Source: Fragilaria crotonensis (taxonomy: Eukaryota > Bacillariophyta > Fragilariophyceae > Fragilariales > Fragilariaceae). From it: a DNA stretch of 53,039 nucleotides. A program made the position numbers and the translations under genes. The DNA is taken from contig JAKSYS010000435.1 of the NCBI GenBank assembly GCA_022925895.1, positions 1 through 53,039 on the forward strand, written 5' to 3'. The notes under the pieces are model-generated. The model saw only the letters and a list, made by a program, of their open reading frames with translations, was not told where the DNA came from and made no database searches. This document shows positions 42,063 through 53,039 of this stretch, piece by piece; position 1 is the first letter of the stretch, and every line of letters starts with the position of its first letter.

Positions 42063-45000
42063 CTGTCCTGGCCCATATCCTGACGGTCGCCGGGTTCCCT
42101 CCCGAAACTCCGACCTGTCTCAATTTAAATCTGGTGCCTAGCACCGATTTAAATTGCTCTAACCCTTGTTCTTTTCATTCCAGCCCTCACCCAATACCAG
42201 CAGTACATGTCCCTACTGCTGGGAGAAAGAAATTCTCATTCCTTGCGCTCACTTTTTTTGCAAAACTGTTCTCACCCAACTAACACTTCATCCTCAACTT
42301 TGCAACACTCACATGGCCAACCCAGCGCCCACCCGTTCGCCTCCAACCAAGGCCAACCCTCCCTCCGCCCATTGTGTGAAGCCTACGAAGCACATGGCGA
42401 ACTACGTCGCCGCCGACGGCGATTTTGCAGCTCCTTTTGATGCACTCAAAATGCTGTTCTCCTTGCAACACTTCAAACATCTATGTTGCAACTTCTAACC
42501 ATCACTAACACTTATCCTACAGCTGGAACTAACACCTTCACGCCCAAGAAGAGCACCAACAAAGCTCCAGGCGATTTTCAGCGCGCTCGCACGGCCCTGA
42601 CTCCTGAGCAAGAGTCCGCCGCGAGATCTCGCGTTTCCTTGCACTCGTCGAGCAAGAACGCGCCCAAGACAACAAGACCAGGGTTACCTACGCCTGCAAA
42701 CCCTCCAACGAAGCAGGATCTACCGAAATGGGTCGCTCCCATTCTATTTCCAACGCAAACGGCGCCACCAACGACATCGAAGCCGCCGAACCCAAAATGA
42801 CAACGACGACGACGCGCGCAATAACACCCTTCCACCTCCCTCCCGCGCCAAGAAGACTTCCACTCGCCTCCTACGAAAGGCCTATCAAGAAACAACGTGT
42901 TAGCTTTGATACCAACGTCGCAATCATCAAGAACAAGACTACAATGAAGTCGCGAAATGCGACTCTTTCAAGATCCCGGCGTTTGACGCCGAAGACTCTC
43001 CAACGACAAGAGGGGTACCATTCCAACCGTCTCCGAAAGTGCTTTCCAATGCACTTCTCCATCCGCAATCCGACGATTACTAGAGAAATCGTCGAACCGC
43101 GAAGCCCATCAAGTTATTTCAAGAAAACGCACGTTTCACTACCGTGCTCCCGAAGACGCTCTCCCGAGAATTCTGACGACGCCATCCTCTCCGGCGACGA
43201 AAGAGCTTTCGAACAAGACCTCACTGACCTTAATCCGCCAGAAATTGGCGGAGAACGAGACGAAACAGTGACGGCAAAATGGATGACAACCATTCCAAAA
43301 ACGCAAATTCATGTATGGCGCCGACAACGAGTATACACCCGCGACGCCAGAACATGTGGTTTTTCCTCCTGGTACTGTTTTTACGGCGGTCTCTACGACA
43401 GACGAACAGTTCTTTCGCGAGTACTGCCCTTCTACGCCTGGGCACGCTACGCTTTTCTACCCACACCGCATCAATGCGGTCATACACCGCGGCACAGTGT
43501 TCTTCCTGGGACTCCGCCCAGCACAACCTCCGGCCGCACTCGCGGCATTTCAGTCACCAGTCTCCCCGACGAGAACACCCCGTCCACGGTGACGCCATCA
43601 ATGGCCCTGGTCACAACGACGGCATTGGTCCGATGTCCGAGCGCGATCCCGGAATCGAAAATGCCGTTAACCCCAACTTCAACGACGACATTTGCGAAAA
43701 TGTCCTTGCTGTAGTTAACATGTCAGCCAATACCTCTATCTACTCGCCGCCTGCGCTGAGTAGTAGACGTAGCGCATTTGTACATGCCTGAACTCACACG
43801 TACGTCATGTACTCCCACACTGCCTTTACAGACGGAATCCGAACAAAACCAATGGACGAAATATTCATCAAGACTCCTCCCAGGACGAAATCGAAATTCC
43901 CTACGTCGAATTGCCCTCCCACTGACGGACACGGACACCACCTACGTCTGTGGACATGCTGACGTCTACGTTTCCAGCACAGCCACACGCAATGTCCGCC
44001 TTCCATCGCCCGGACACCAAGATCTACGGTGAGACAGACAAGACGAACAAGAAAACTACCCGCTTTTCGTCAGTCACATATCACAATTTTTCATCCAAGA
44101 AAACTGCAGCCCCTACAAACTGCAACCCCTTTTATTTTCAACCCATCTCCGAAGACCCTCATATTCTTCATCCCATCGTCGACAGCGACGACTACGAGAC
44201 ATCATCTACCGCGTGCAACGCCTCACGTCTCATTCAAGACCCTGAAGCTTTTAGGATCCCAACGCCCTTCAGCTTCGACAGACATCCATCTCCCTTCACG
44301 TTTGCATCCGAAACTTTTTCGCCTTTATTCTCCCACTTCACCGCCACCGACGGCGCCTACGACTGCCTTTCTACGACTACAGGCATCACCAACTTCGTCG
44401 AAGCCATGTCAAGTGATCACCCTACGGATCCCTACCGACTTGACACTCCGTTTGTCCCCTACCGACAGACAGCACATTGGACCCAATCCACCATGTGCCC
44501 TTCCTGCAGCACTCCTCTGAGCTTGACTCAAGGACTAACCTCATGCCGCCCTTCTATATTACCCTGATGCAACTTTGCAGGATAATGTTAATGGGCCAGT
44601 CACCATGCGCAATCTACCTGCATGCGTTGACGTTAGCATCACCGCTGCATCCTTCTGCCTCCGATACATCCAATCGGACGCCGCGACCAAGAAATGTATC
44701 CGTGACCTCACTACGGACCACCTACGTCATTTCTTCCGCGAACTTCACCCTGTCCTAACTGTGGATCATACAACTATTGCTGACAATGATGACAGCATTG
44801 AGTACATCCAATGTATGCAACACACTTTGAACAGGACAACCAACTTAGTCATGGACAATTTACCTGCTGAATTGCTCCAAACTAACTTCCCAGATGGCAC
44901 CCCTGCCTCTTATCTGAGTCTCCTGACTGATCATGAGCCAGACACCCCAGGCCATGAATGTGCCCTTGCCATTCTCTATGCCTTCAAGACACTGCATCTT

Positions 45001-46960
45001 GTTCACTTTCTGACCTACCCTTCAAGTCAAGATTCCACTTTCAAGTTCATGCCACATGACCTCTCTGATATCATCCGAATGTGCCATCCTTGCGACAGCA
45101 CTGCGTTTATTTCCCAACCGAAGTAATTTCAGAGACGTCCCTGCATTCATTCACACTTTCTTCCAAGACCAGCAAGTTGCTTCCAACCCCTCGACAAGCG
45201 ACAAGACAGCCAACGCTCATCCTACAATGAGCATCCTACCAACTTTGGCTCAACCTCACTATTTGCCTTCACTTATTCTCCGCTTGTGAACGGCTTTGGT
45301 GACCCATCTCCGAAATCCCACCTAGAAGCTCTAGCTGCTAGGTCCCTCATCTCAGCTGCCCTCCAACACCATGCATCTCTCTCTACCAAGGTCACCAATG
45401 GTGATGACCCAGATTTGCAACCTACCAACATCATTCTTGGAGCCCTACCCCAGCTGACATGATCTTCAACTACCATTGCTCTGCCTTCCCAATGGCTACT
45501 CTACCTACAACTGAGCAGCTCCATGGCAACACTACCTATGCAATGAACCCTGCTACCACCCTAGCAGTGAACTTTGTGATTTGTCGAGATATATCTCCAA
45601 ATTACCTCCAAGAGATCGACATCCCCGCTGGAAACCATCAATATTCCTCGGACAAGTCCCACTTCATCCCATTTCTACCAACACCTACAACTACTCGATC
45701 GACTTTCTACCAGATCATGAGTATCTACTCTTCCGTGTTGTCAAGACTCGATGTTATCGATCCCCAACGTAGCTACCGCAGACCCCAGAACCATCCAATG
45801 TTCTCATCTTCCAAGGTACACACTCAGAGAACCCATCCTACACCTCTGGATCTCAAGTTGAACTGCCTATTCCAAAGGAAGGAGCACACCTTCCCTATCA
45901 TCTATGATTCTGGCAATCTGCCCATCATTTTTGATCACAGAAATGGCAATGTTGAACCCTACACTTCAACCACAGTTCAAGCCCTTTTTCAGACTCAAGC
46001 TTGCATTCCTATGACTGCAAACTATGAAGCAAATCAATGGGCATGTCCTAACAATCCCAGTCAACTTTGGCGCCAGTCAAACCCTGTCCACCATGTTGTT
46101 GATGATCCTCACACTGTTCCCTTGATCTTGCTATCAGACTTATCCAAGTTATCACCACGAAACGTGGATCCGACAATGTCTACCGCGCTTGGGCCTTGCC
46201 ACATCTTCAAGACGCCCTCCAAAAGCCGGCTGATCAGATCAAACACAATCGCTTTTCATTTTTCTGGCAACAGCACAATCACCCAGAATACCCATACACA
46301 AACAAGACCCAGAATTACTCCTTAATGTCATTCCTGGTGAGTCTAGTTCCTTGTGTTCTGACAATGAAAGCACAGCCAAATCTATTACTTGCAACTCACT
46401 TATCCCTCCTGGCCACAGACACAATGATGTGAATGTAGCAACAGAGGATAATTGCAATGTAATTAGATATGAATTGAAAAACAACAATGTCCTCTTGAAC
46501 ACAATGCATTAGTTGTTCTCACACGCAGATCATCGCTTCTACCGGAAAACAACCCGGGAATCGAACCTGCAACCCCAATCCTGAAAATTGACAGTTCTAC
46601 CGAAATTGACGAAACAGAACATGAAACGTCAGCAATTCCTGAAAACTCACCCATTTCTGACACTCCTGCTCCTTTTATTGACACTTCAACAAAATCCGAC
46701 AGAAAATCCGTCGAATCCCTTGCAGCGTCTGTCACGTGCAGTCGGACAAATTCTAACACCAAAACCCCTTGTCCGACACAGCAGACCAAACCCAGCCTCC
46801 ACCCGCTGAAATTGTTCCCAAAACACCAACGTCAAGACCAAACGCTCCGTTACCGACAAAACGCTCAGAACTCACCCAACGTTCGCTTACCCGCCAAGAC
46901 AAGAGACATTCTTCGACGACGACGACCAAGACGACGAACAAGAAGACGACAACGGACCGC
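42063..46960 (+). other. Long coding-like region upstream of gag, unassigned
   Basis: About 4.9 kb on the sense strand reads as long open segments that switch frame repeatedly, for example MANPAPTRSPPTKANPPSAH, the frame at 42728-43714, FSSVTYHNFSSKKTAAPTNC (44060), VNGPVTMRNLPACVDVS (44585) and YQIMSIYSSVLSRLDVID (45708). The amino-acid usage looks protein-like (balanced hydrophobics, no simple repeats). I recognise no gag, env or host domain. The easiest reading is one long additional protein of perhaps 1500 residues with many indels; a nested or captured gene is an alternative. Copia elements normally do not need such a region. Confidence 0.5.
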
Positions 46961-48140
46961 CTCAGATTCCCTTAGGTTCTCCTGATGCCCTGACTTCATC
47001 AACAAGAACCGACTTCACATATCCTCCGATTGAAGATCTAACAAGAACGCTCCTGAAATACGCCAAGACTGCAAACCTTCAAAGCTGAACTATCCAAGTG
47101 ATCTTCTCCAACGACGACGTCAGTTCAATGCCTTTATGGACAACCTTCGAATTGTTTGCAACATATCTCCATGGACACGCAATGTCTTTGACCTTCTGGC
47201 CAAAGCAAATCAGCTACTCCCATCCATGCATTGGCACAGCACTCTACAACCTGATCTTCACCAACATCAGTGATCCTTGCCAGAAGCACATCATTGACTG
47301 TCCACCTGATGCCAGAACTGCCATTCTGACTCTAAGACGTCATTGTGCTCCACTCACCCAAGATCACATTGAACGCACGCGCGAATCCTTCTACTCGATC
47401 AAACAAGGTCACCAAGAAGTTGCGACATCATACTTGAATCGCATTCGGACTCTAACGCGCGACTGCTATCATGCCGGTATCCCTAACACCGATGCCGACA
47501 TTATCAAGCGAACCATCCGTGGCGGCAGCAATCACCACTTTTATGCTGCTTCCTACCAACGTTTTGACGCCGACATCCGTCGAGCTGAGTTGAATGACGA
47601 AGAACTACCCACTTTTGCGGAACTTGAGAGCCATTTGCTGAACATCGACGACTCGCGTGGACTCACCTTCCCAAAATCAACGCAATTACAACCAGCATGC
47701 AAATTCTGCACGTCAACCGTTTTCAAACCAATCCTCTCCTGCCCTAAGCACACAACGTTTTCACCACGCCAACAACATGCCTTCAGTTCTATGATGCGAC
47801 CGTACACTGCTTCAAACAACAGACCACCGCATCGACCAAACAATCGAGGACCGAATCAAGCTCCTGCACCACCAAGACAACATAACAACAATGATCGCAG
47901 AAGCACACCACAACAATCTCGCCCTTCAACAACAGAATCGCGGCTCACGCCTCCTCTCAGACCGATATCTTCAAACAATGGAAATCAACGGCGCCTCCAA
48001 ACAACACACCAGCTGTGAGACGAAACCCTAACACATCCAATGCTGCAAATATTGTATGCAATAACTGTGGTAGACTTGGCCACTATGCTAATCGATGCAT
48101 AACCGCCAATCGCTCATCAACTAACCAGAACAACCGTGGA
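46961..48140 (+). CDS. Copia gag with CCHC zinc knuckle (frame breaks)
   Basis: Gag forms the nucleoprotein particle. The N-terminal part reads PIEDLTRTLLKYAKTANLQ, followed in another frame by RRRQFNAFMDNLRIVCNISP. From 47220 the frame at 47098-48018 gives LYNLIFTNISDPCQKHIIDC, SFYSIKQGHQEVATSYLNRI and ELPTFAELESHLLNID, the helical body of a UBN2-like gag. The zinc knuckle is CNNCGRLGHYANRC at 48057-48098, in the next frame. Frame changes lie near 47090, 47210 and 48010, so it is not readable as one protein in this sequence. Confidence 0.85.
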
Positions 48141-48698
48141 GGACCGCCGCCCAGAAATCCAAACAATGAAAATGCAGCACCCCGCAACCAGCGTGCTTAC
48201 TTCATTACTGACTCCACTGCATCTAACTCCCATGCTTTTCATCATCAAGCATACATGGCCTCCTGTGATCTCCAGGACACCTTCAATGCCCCATCTGCAG
48301 TTACCTCATGGCCTGATGTCAATGCTCCTCAGATGGAAATCAACAGAGCATTGCTCAACAATGATTTCTTACCATCAGCACCAAACTCTCCACCCAACAC
48401 AGGCTCAACAGAACTCTTCCCTGAAGACCCCTTATCAACACATCAAAGATTTGGACCACCAAGTCTTGACAACTGGCTACCTGACAGTGGTGCCACATGT
48501 CATTATACACCCGTTTTCAGCGATCTTCGTGATGTTGAAGCCTGCCACATCCCTGTCTCTCTTGCTGATGGAACCACCAAGATCTCAACATTCAAAGGAA
48601 CTGACTGCTACTTCACCTCTGATGAAGGACAAAAGTCTATCCTTGGCCTAACTGATGTTTATTATATTGAAGGTCTCAGCCACCGCCTTCTTTCCTGA
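48141..48698 (+). CDS. Copia aspartic protease region
   Basis: In frame with the zinc knuckle, a Gly/Asn/Pro-rich linker leads to WLPDSGATCHYTPVFSD. The DSGA motif (Asp codon at 48483) is the retroviral-type aspartic protease active site that processes the polyprotein. It continues VSLADGTTKISTFKGTDCYF and LGLTDVYYIEGLSHRLLS, the usual copia protease C-terminal strands, to a frame-ending stop at 48698. Confidence 0.88.
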   Translation, partial: GPPPRNPNNENAAPRNQRAYFITDSTASNSHAFHHQAYMASCDLQDTFNAPSAVTSWPDVNAPQMEINRALLNNDFLPSAPNSPPNTGSTELFPEDPLSTHQRFGPPSLDNWLPDSGATCHYTPVFSDLRDVEACHIPVSLADGTTKISTFKGTDCYFTSDEGQKSILGLTDVYYIEGLSHRLLS

Positions 48699-50168
48699 CA
48701 ACCATCTCTGCAACCCAGAATTTCACAGTCATCATCCAGAACAGAGCCACTACAATCCAGTTCCCAAACAATTCAAAATACACATGGCCCCTGCTCCTGC
48801 ATGAACTCCCAACACAGAATGCCTTTTCTACCATGGCACAACCTGTGGACACCACACCTGATGAAACTTCCTTCTCCCTGCATTTGACCAACATGTTGAT
48901 CCTACACAAGCTGACACCTCAAGACCAACAACTTCTTTGCCTCTTGAGACCATATCCCGTCGCCTTGCGCACCGAAATTTCCGCAATCTCATGACCGGAT
49001 CCCTGCATCACGCTTGAATGATCATACACTCGCCTGCGATTGACAAAAACACTTGGCCAATTCGTATCTCGATCAGCCAAAAACACGCTCGCAGCAAAAT
49101 TCCTCTCAGACAAGGCTCAGAACCGTTTCACCAACTTCACCTTGATCTCATGAGAAACCCTTTCGGTTTGGACTCACCACTGCAACAAACTATTCAGCCT
49201 ACCTCTTTATCGTCACAACACCTGGCAAGCTAACTGGCTGGATAGGACTTCCAACTGAAAGCACCACATCCATCATCACAGCCCTTAAGTCCTGGCTTAC
49301 TCAGACAGAACTACTTGGCCGCACAAAGTCCGTCCGCTTCATCCGTACTGATGCCGGATCTGCCTTTACATCTGCAAAATTCATCACAGAATGCACCAAC
49401 CTTGGAATCAAACTTGAAGCTGCTGCTCCAGAACACCAAGAAATGAATGGCATCTGTGAAGCCAAATGGAGAGAAGTTCACAACACTGCAAATGTACTTC
49501 TCAACACTGCCCGACTTGGCGGTGCCTTCTTCCATCATGCACATGCCTATGCTGTTAGCATTATTAATGCTTGTCCAGCCAAGAATGTGACTGACCAACA
49601 TGGCAACCCAACCACACCTTCCAATACAGCTATGGCAGAAAACCAAGCCTTGCCAACTTCCGTATTTGGATGCCCTGTCTACTTCAAGCGCTACGAACCG
49701 ACCTTCCGCAACAAGCTGATTACCTATAAGCAACAACTCCAACGTGCTTCCCGTGGTATCTTCATCGGATTTGAGAACTCAGCCGGATGGCTAGTTTACT
49801 CTCCTGATCATCCGCAGCGCATCGTAATCACTCGCGACGCCTACTTTGATGAAGACTTCAGCTCTGCCCTTGCCTTTGATTCAAAGCCCTTTGCCGGAGC
49901 CATTCCCATCCGATCTCACTTGGATCCCAATGGACTCCAATCTTTGGACAACTCTGAACCATCAATTGTCCACCAAACCGGATCTGCTGCCAATCTAGGC
50001 ATCACACCATCCACCTATCTTGAAGAACTCCATGACTCTGAACAACTTTACAAGCACAAGACAATGGCCCTTCAAGCCCTGCCCATCCAGAAGATGATAT
50101 TGATGACACTGATCCCATCACAGAATCTGACATCTCTCCTGGACCAACACCACCAACTCCTCAGCTGA
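48699..50168 (+). CDS. Copia integrase (frame breaks)
   Basis: A pre-integrase zinc-binding segment (HRNFRNLMTG near 48970) and HLDLMRN (first catalytic Asp, near 49143) come first, in broken frames. The second Asp is in RFIRTDAGSAF (near 49350) and the Glu in GICEAKWREV (codon 49458), completing the DD35E set. From 49443 the frame is clean through FGCPVYFKRYEPTFRNK and ASRGIFIGFENSAGWLVYSP, which are the copia integrase C-terminal signatures. The enzyme inserts the cDNA into host chromatin. Confidence 0.88.
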
Positions 50169-51615
50169 TCAACTGGACCTTTCACCAACTGAGACACACC
50201 CCACTTCACAAGGAAATGACTTTATACTTCCAAGAGTGTGCTGAATCTCTGCCATCAGTTGATCCCATCCACACTGCCATGCTTGCTGTTGACGCATCCA
50301 CAACTTCGCCCACCGACGATCCAGTGGACAAGTATCTTCCTGAACCGCAATCCTTCAAAGCCGTTCTCAAACTTGACGATGACGTCCGCAATGCCTGGCT
50401 ACATGCTATTCGCATGGAAATCAAGAACTTAATCGACCACGATACCTTCATCCTAGGTGAACAACCCCGGAAAGATGAACTCATCATCCCTGTCAAACTT
50501 GTCTTGAAAGCAAAACAAACTGCAACTGGTAAACTTGAAAAACTTAAAGCTCGCCTTGTCGCCCGTGGCGACTTGAAAACGACGATTGAAGAAAACTAAA
50601 GCTGCTTACCAGCAATTTCTCCAACAACAAAAACAAGACAATGCTGAAAACAATCCTGAATCCAGCAAGACAACTAACACCATCCCAATTGAGGTACCTC
50701 AACCTTTTGAGGACACATGGTCACCCTGTGCATCTTCAAGAGGGGTCAAGTTACTTCTCTCAACAATCTGTGCATCCCACCGCACTCTCAAAAGTGCCGA
50801 CTTCATTGGCGCATATCTACAAGCCAAAGTCATCGGTCGCCACTTTGTCAGACTTCCACTTGAGTATGCATATTACTTCCCTGAATATGCTAAATACTTT
50901 GGAACTCCAGCCCTTTTGAACAAGGGAATCTATGGACTTGTTTACTCTGGAAAATATTGGAACATTGAATTCTCTGAATGGCTTTACTCCAAAGGATTCA
51001 TCCAATCCCAGTCTGAACCCTCCTATTTTGTCTTTTACAACAAACACAACCAATGGTTACGCCTTCTTCTTTGTCGACGACATGCTCTACGCTGGCAGCA
51101 ATGACGCCATCGAAAAAGAATTCGAAGAATCTGTCCGCAATCGCTTTGACGTCAAGTTCCTTGGACCTGCTCAATGGTTCTTGCAAATGCGCATCCATCA
51201 ACACAAAGACAAAACCTACACCTCGACCAACATCGCTACGTTCTCAACACTTTGCAACGTTACGATCCCAACTCCGAGTTCCCTGAACGTGAAACACCAT
51301 TCCCACCGGATTACCTTCAGTAAAGACAATCGACCTGTCACCGATCATGACAAACAAGTTGTCGAACAACACGAAACGCCTCCCATTCCGCTCCGCTGTA
51401 TGTACGCTACTCTATCTTGCCTACAACACCCGTGCTGATATCCTCTTCGCAGTCTGCAAACTTGCAAAGCCTGCGTCTGCCCTGGCGAACTCGACTTCCG
51501 TGCTCTTATCTGGCTGATTGGCTACCTACGCCGTCGCCCATATTATGCCATCAAGTTCTACCCGGATGCCACGACCAACCCTGTTTACGACATATGTCGT
51601 CAACACCGCATTCCC
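50169..51615 (+). CDS. Copia reverse transcriptase (frame breaks)
   Basis: It begins with PEPQSFKAVLKLDDDVRNAW and MEIKNLIDHDTF, then KARLVARGDLK, the typical copia fingers. After a frame change near 50590 come SADFIGAYLQAKV and LLNKGIYGLVYSGKYW. The catalytic box is FVDDMLYAG (Asp codons 51076 and 51079), reached after a further frame change near 51050. AYNTRADILFAVCKLAKP near 51420 is the C-terminal conserved block. The enzyme copies the element RNA to DNA. Confidence 0.88.
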
Positions 51616-52182
51616 CATTCCGACTTAACCGTATTTTCCGACGCCAGCTGGCAAGATTGCCCTGACACTGGCCGCTCTACTGTCGGTTATATGATCTTTC
51701 ACAACGGTGCTCTCATCGAAGCCAACTCTACGATGCCAACACCAATTGCTATGTCAACGTCCGAGGCCGAATACATGGCCGCATGCTCTGCATCCATGGC
51801 CACAGCTCACATTCGGATGCTACTCTACGACATGACATATCTCGGAACCAAACATTGGCGCGAATCTATGCAGCGTCTTCCAACCATCCCATCGATTCTC
51901 ATGATCGACAACGAAGCCACTGTGCAGATCGCCAAGAACGGCAAATTAACCCGCAAGACTCGTCACATCGAACGACGTTTCCACTATGTCCGTCAAGGTC
52001 AACAAGACGGTATACATCAACTACATTGGATACCTTGCGATTCTCAACTTGCCGACATCCTCACAAAAACACAAGTCTCTTCCAAAATTGATCAACACAT
52101 TGACAAAGTCTTCTGTACACTCCTGATCACATGCTACAATCTACAAGTGAATCTACAGAGATTTGATTCAAGAGGGTGTTAA
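51616..52182 (+). CDS. Copia RNase H, ending in the right LTR
   Basis: The domain includes DTGRSTVGYMIFHNGALI, the STSEAEYMA block, ILMIDNEATVQIAKN and TRHIERRFHYVRQ, then HWIPCDSQLADILTK, all standard for copia RNase H. It degrades the RNA strand during reverse transcription. The frame from 51691 is intact. The stop codon TAA (52180-52182) is made by the first bases of the right LTR (TGTTAA). Confidence 0.9.
   Translation, partial: HSDLTVFSDASWQDCPDTGRSTVGYMIFHNGALIEANSTMPTPIAMSTSEAEYMAACSASMATAHIRMLLYDMTYLGTKHWRESMQRLPTIPSILMIDNEATVQIAKNGKLTRKTRHIERRFHYVRQGQQDGIHQLHWIPCDSQLADILTKTQVSSKIDQHIDKVFCTLLITCYNLQVNLQRFDSRGC
52170..52176 (+). promoter_or_regulatory. Polypurine tract
   Basis: AAGAGGG directly precedes the right LTR, the expected position of the plus-strand primer. 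Confidence 0.7.
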
Positions 52183-53039
52183 ACATTCCGTATCGCCCTA
52201 CATATTTTTACATTATCCCTATCCCTAATTACTGACGCCCGAGTGCACAGTAAAACATTACATCGTGCTCCAGTAACCAGTGCGACACTGCACGACTGGA
52301 ATCAAAACGTCGATTCAAACATGTTCATCTCATCCCATGAGATTGAACAATCGATTTCAAACGAGGCTCAACGCCTCGTATACCAAAAACAACGCCGCGG
52401 CACGAAACGACGTCTTCCGGAAACGAGGAGTGTTCCTCATTGTTCCAAGGAACACTCCCCTTTCATCAGACCTCTCATTTCGGTCGCCCTCTCCTTTTTC
52501 CCACAATTGTCAATTTTGTACATTTTAGTGTCACTCACCTTTTTACTTACACTGCATATTTTTCTCACGATGATGATGATTGACCATGACGAGTTTTTAC
52601 CCGCCGTCGTCATGACATCATATACACCGTGCTGTACAAATATTAGTAGACAGTACGACGGTACTCACTACAACGACAATACAGCACAACACGGCGACAG
52701 TACAACAGTACTCCTCGCACATCACTTCCTCTGCCCGTCGATAGTACGCGCACGTCTGAGTTTAACGTTACTGTACATAACGATAAACTAATAGACAGTG
52801 CCCACTATACGACACGCGATATTTCTACTAGTCAGTCTCTCGCACATTCATGTAGCGATAGAACGACAGATAGTACACATATCGTTATCTGTAGCGGTAG
52901 ACAGCACTGCGTAGCTGTACCGTTTATAGATGAACTGAGCAGTAGTCAGTGTCGTACTAGACACTTACCTACTGGGGGCGTACCTCGTAACGGTTACGTC
53001 CTGGTTCTTAACCCGAACCTTATGCCGACCTGCGCGTCG
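52177..53039 (+). repeat. Right LTR, truncated by the window end
   Basis: It matches the left LTR from TGTTAAAC to the point equivalent to 42017, so about 27 bases remain beyond the window. Substitutions between the LTRs are few. Confidence 0.93.

Larger units (their letters stand above)
41160..53039 (+). mobile_element. Ty1/copia LTR retrotransposon, about 11.9 kb (right LTR cut by window edge)
   Basis: Two near-identical LTRs starting TGTTAAACATTCCGTATCGC lie at 41160 and 52177 in the same orientation. Between them the order is a long unassigned region, gag with a CCHC knuckle, protease, integrase, reverse transcriptase and RNase H. Integrase before reverse transcriptase is the copia order. 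A primer-binding-site candidate adjoins the left LTR and a purine tract adjoins the right one. Diatom genomes are known for copia elements of the CoDi groups; which group this is cannot be fixed here. The target-site duplication cannot be tested because the right end lies outside the window. Confidence 0.95.

Noticed and set aside
46550-46590. GGTTCGATTCCC on the minus strand, resembling a tRNA T-loop
   Set aside because: The flanking bases do not form a T stem, and no acceptor, anticodon or D arm can be drawn; it lies in retrotransposon coding-like text.

Overview
The window looks like nuclear DNA of a diatom (a photosynthetic stramenopile). The genes are eukaryotic, with short GT..AG introns (66-237 bp). 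One protein starts with a signal-peptide-like leader followed by a Phe-containing stretch, as in diatom plastid preproteins. The mobile DNA is Ty1/copia-type and MULE-type. The species cannot be fixed from the sequence alone.

Layout. 1-1644: a short-word minisatellite, a (CTGATCA)12 array and non-coding DNA. 1645-11928: a compact housekeeping block with proteasome beta-3 (+), mitochondrial ATP synthase epsilon (-), an unrecognised spliced gene (-), a plastid-type START/polyketide-cyclase protein (-), the mitochondrial ADP/ATP carrier (+), a stand-alone TAZ zinc-finger protein (-) and an RluA-type pseudouridine synthase (+). 14404-17556: a secreted chymotrypsin-fold protease fused to a Hedgehog-type Hint domain and membrane segments (+), facing a Ser/Pro-rich type I membrane protein (-). 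17557-24750: gene-poor DNA with a 730-bp TIR element, a hairpin, a reverse-transcriptase polyprotein remnant and a 168-bp MITE. 25188-30152: ALG9 mannosyltransferase (+), an unresolved region and a TPR protein (-). 31239-36304: a complete-looking 5.07-kb Mutator-like (MULE) element that shares its terminal repeats with the 168-bp MITE. 38616-40544: two small genes (+) whose products end in or near Cys-Gly-Cys-Phe. 41160 to the window end: an approximately 11.9-kb Ty1/copia retrotransposon with both LTRs, the right one cut by the window edge.

The reading frames of nearly all conserved genes are broken by small indels that mostly fall in homopolymers, even in genes a cell cannot lose (proteasome beta-3, ADP/ATP carrier, ALG9). 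I read this mainly as consensus errors in the assembly, not gene death. Affected genes are therefore given as one span across the frame changes.

The most interesting object is the protease-Hint fusion at 14404-16158. It has a complete His/Asp/Ser triad. After the protease comes a Gly-Cys-Phe junction, the Thr-x-x-His motif and the conserved end of a Hedgehog-type self-splitting domain, then an HWxxH segment and two membrane spans. This suggests a secreted protease released from, or lipid-anchored by, its own autoprocessing module. Second is the MULE/MITE pair, whose shared terminal repeat carries TGACGTCA, the CRE-like octamer linked to CO2/cAMP control in diatoms.
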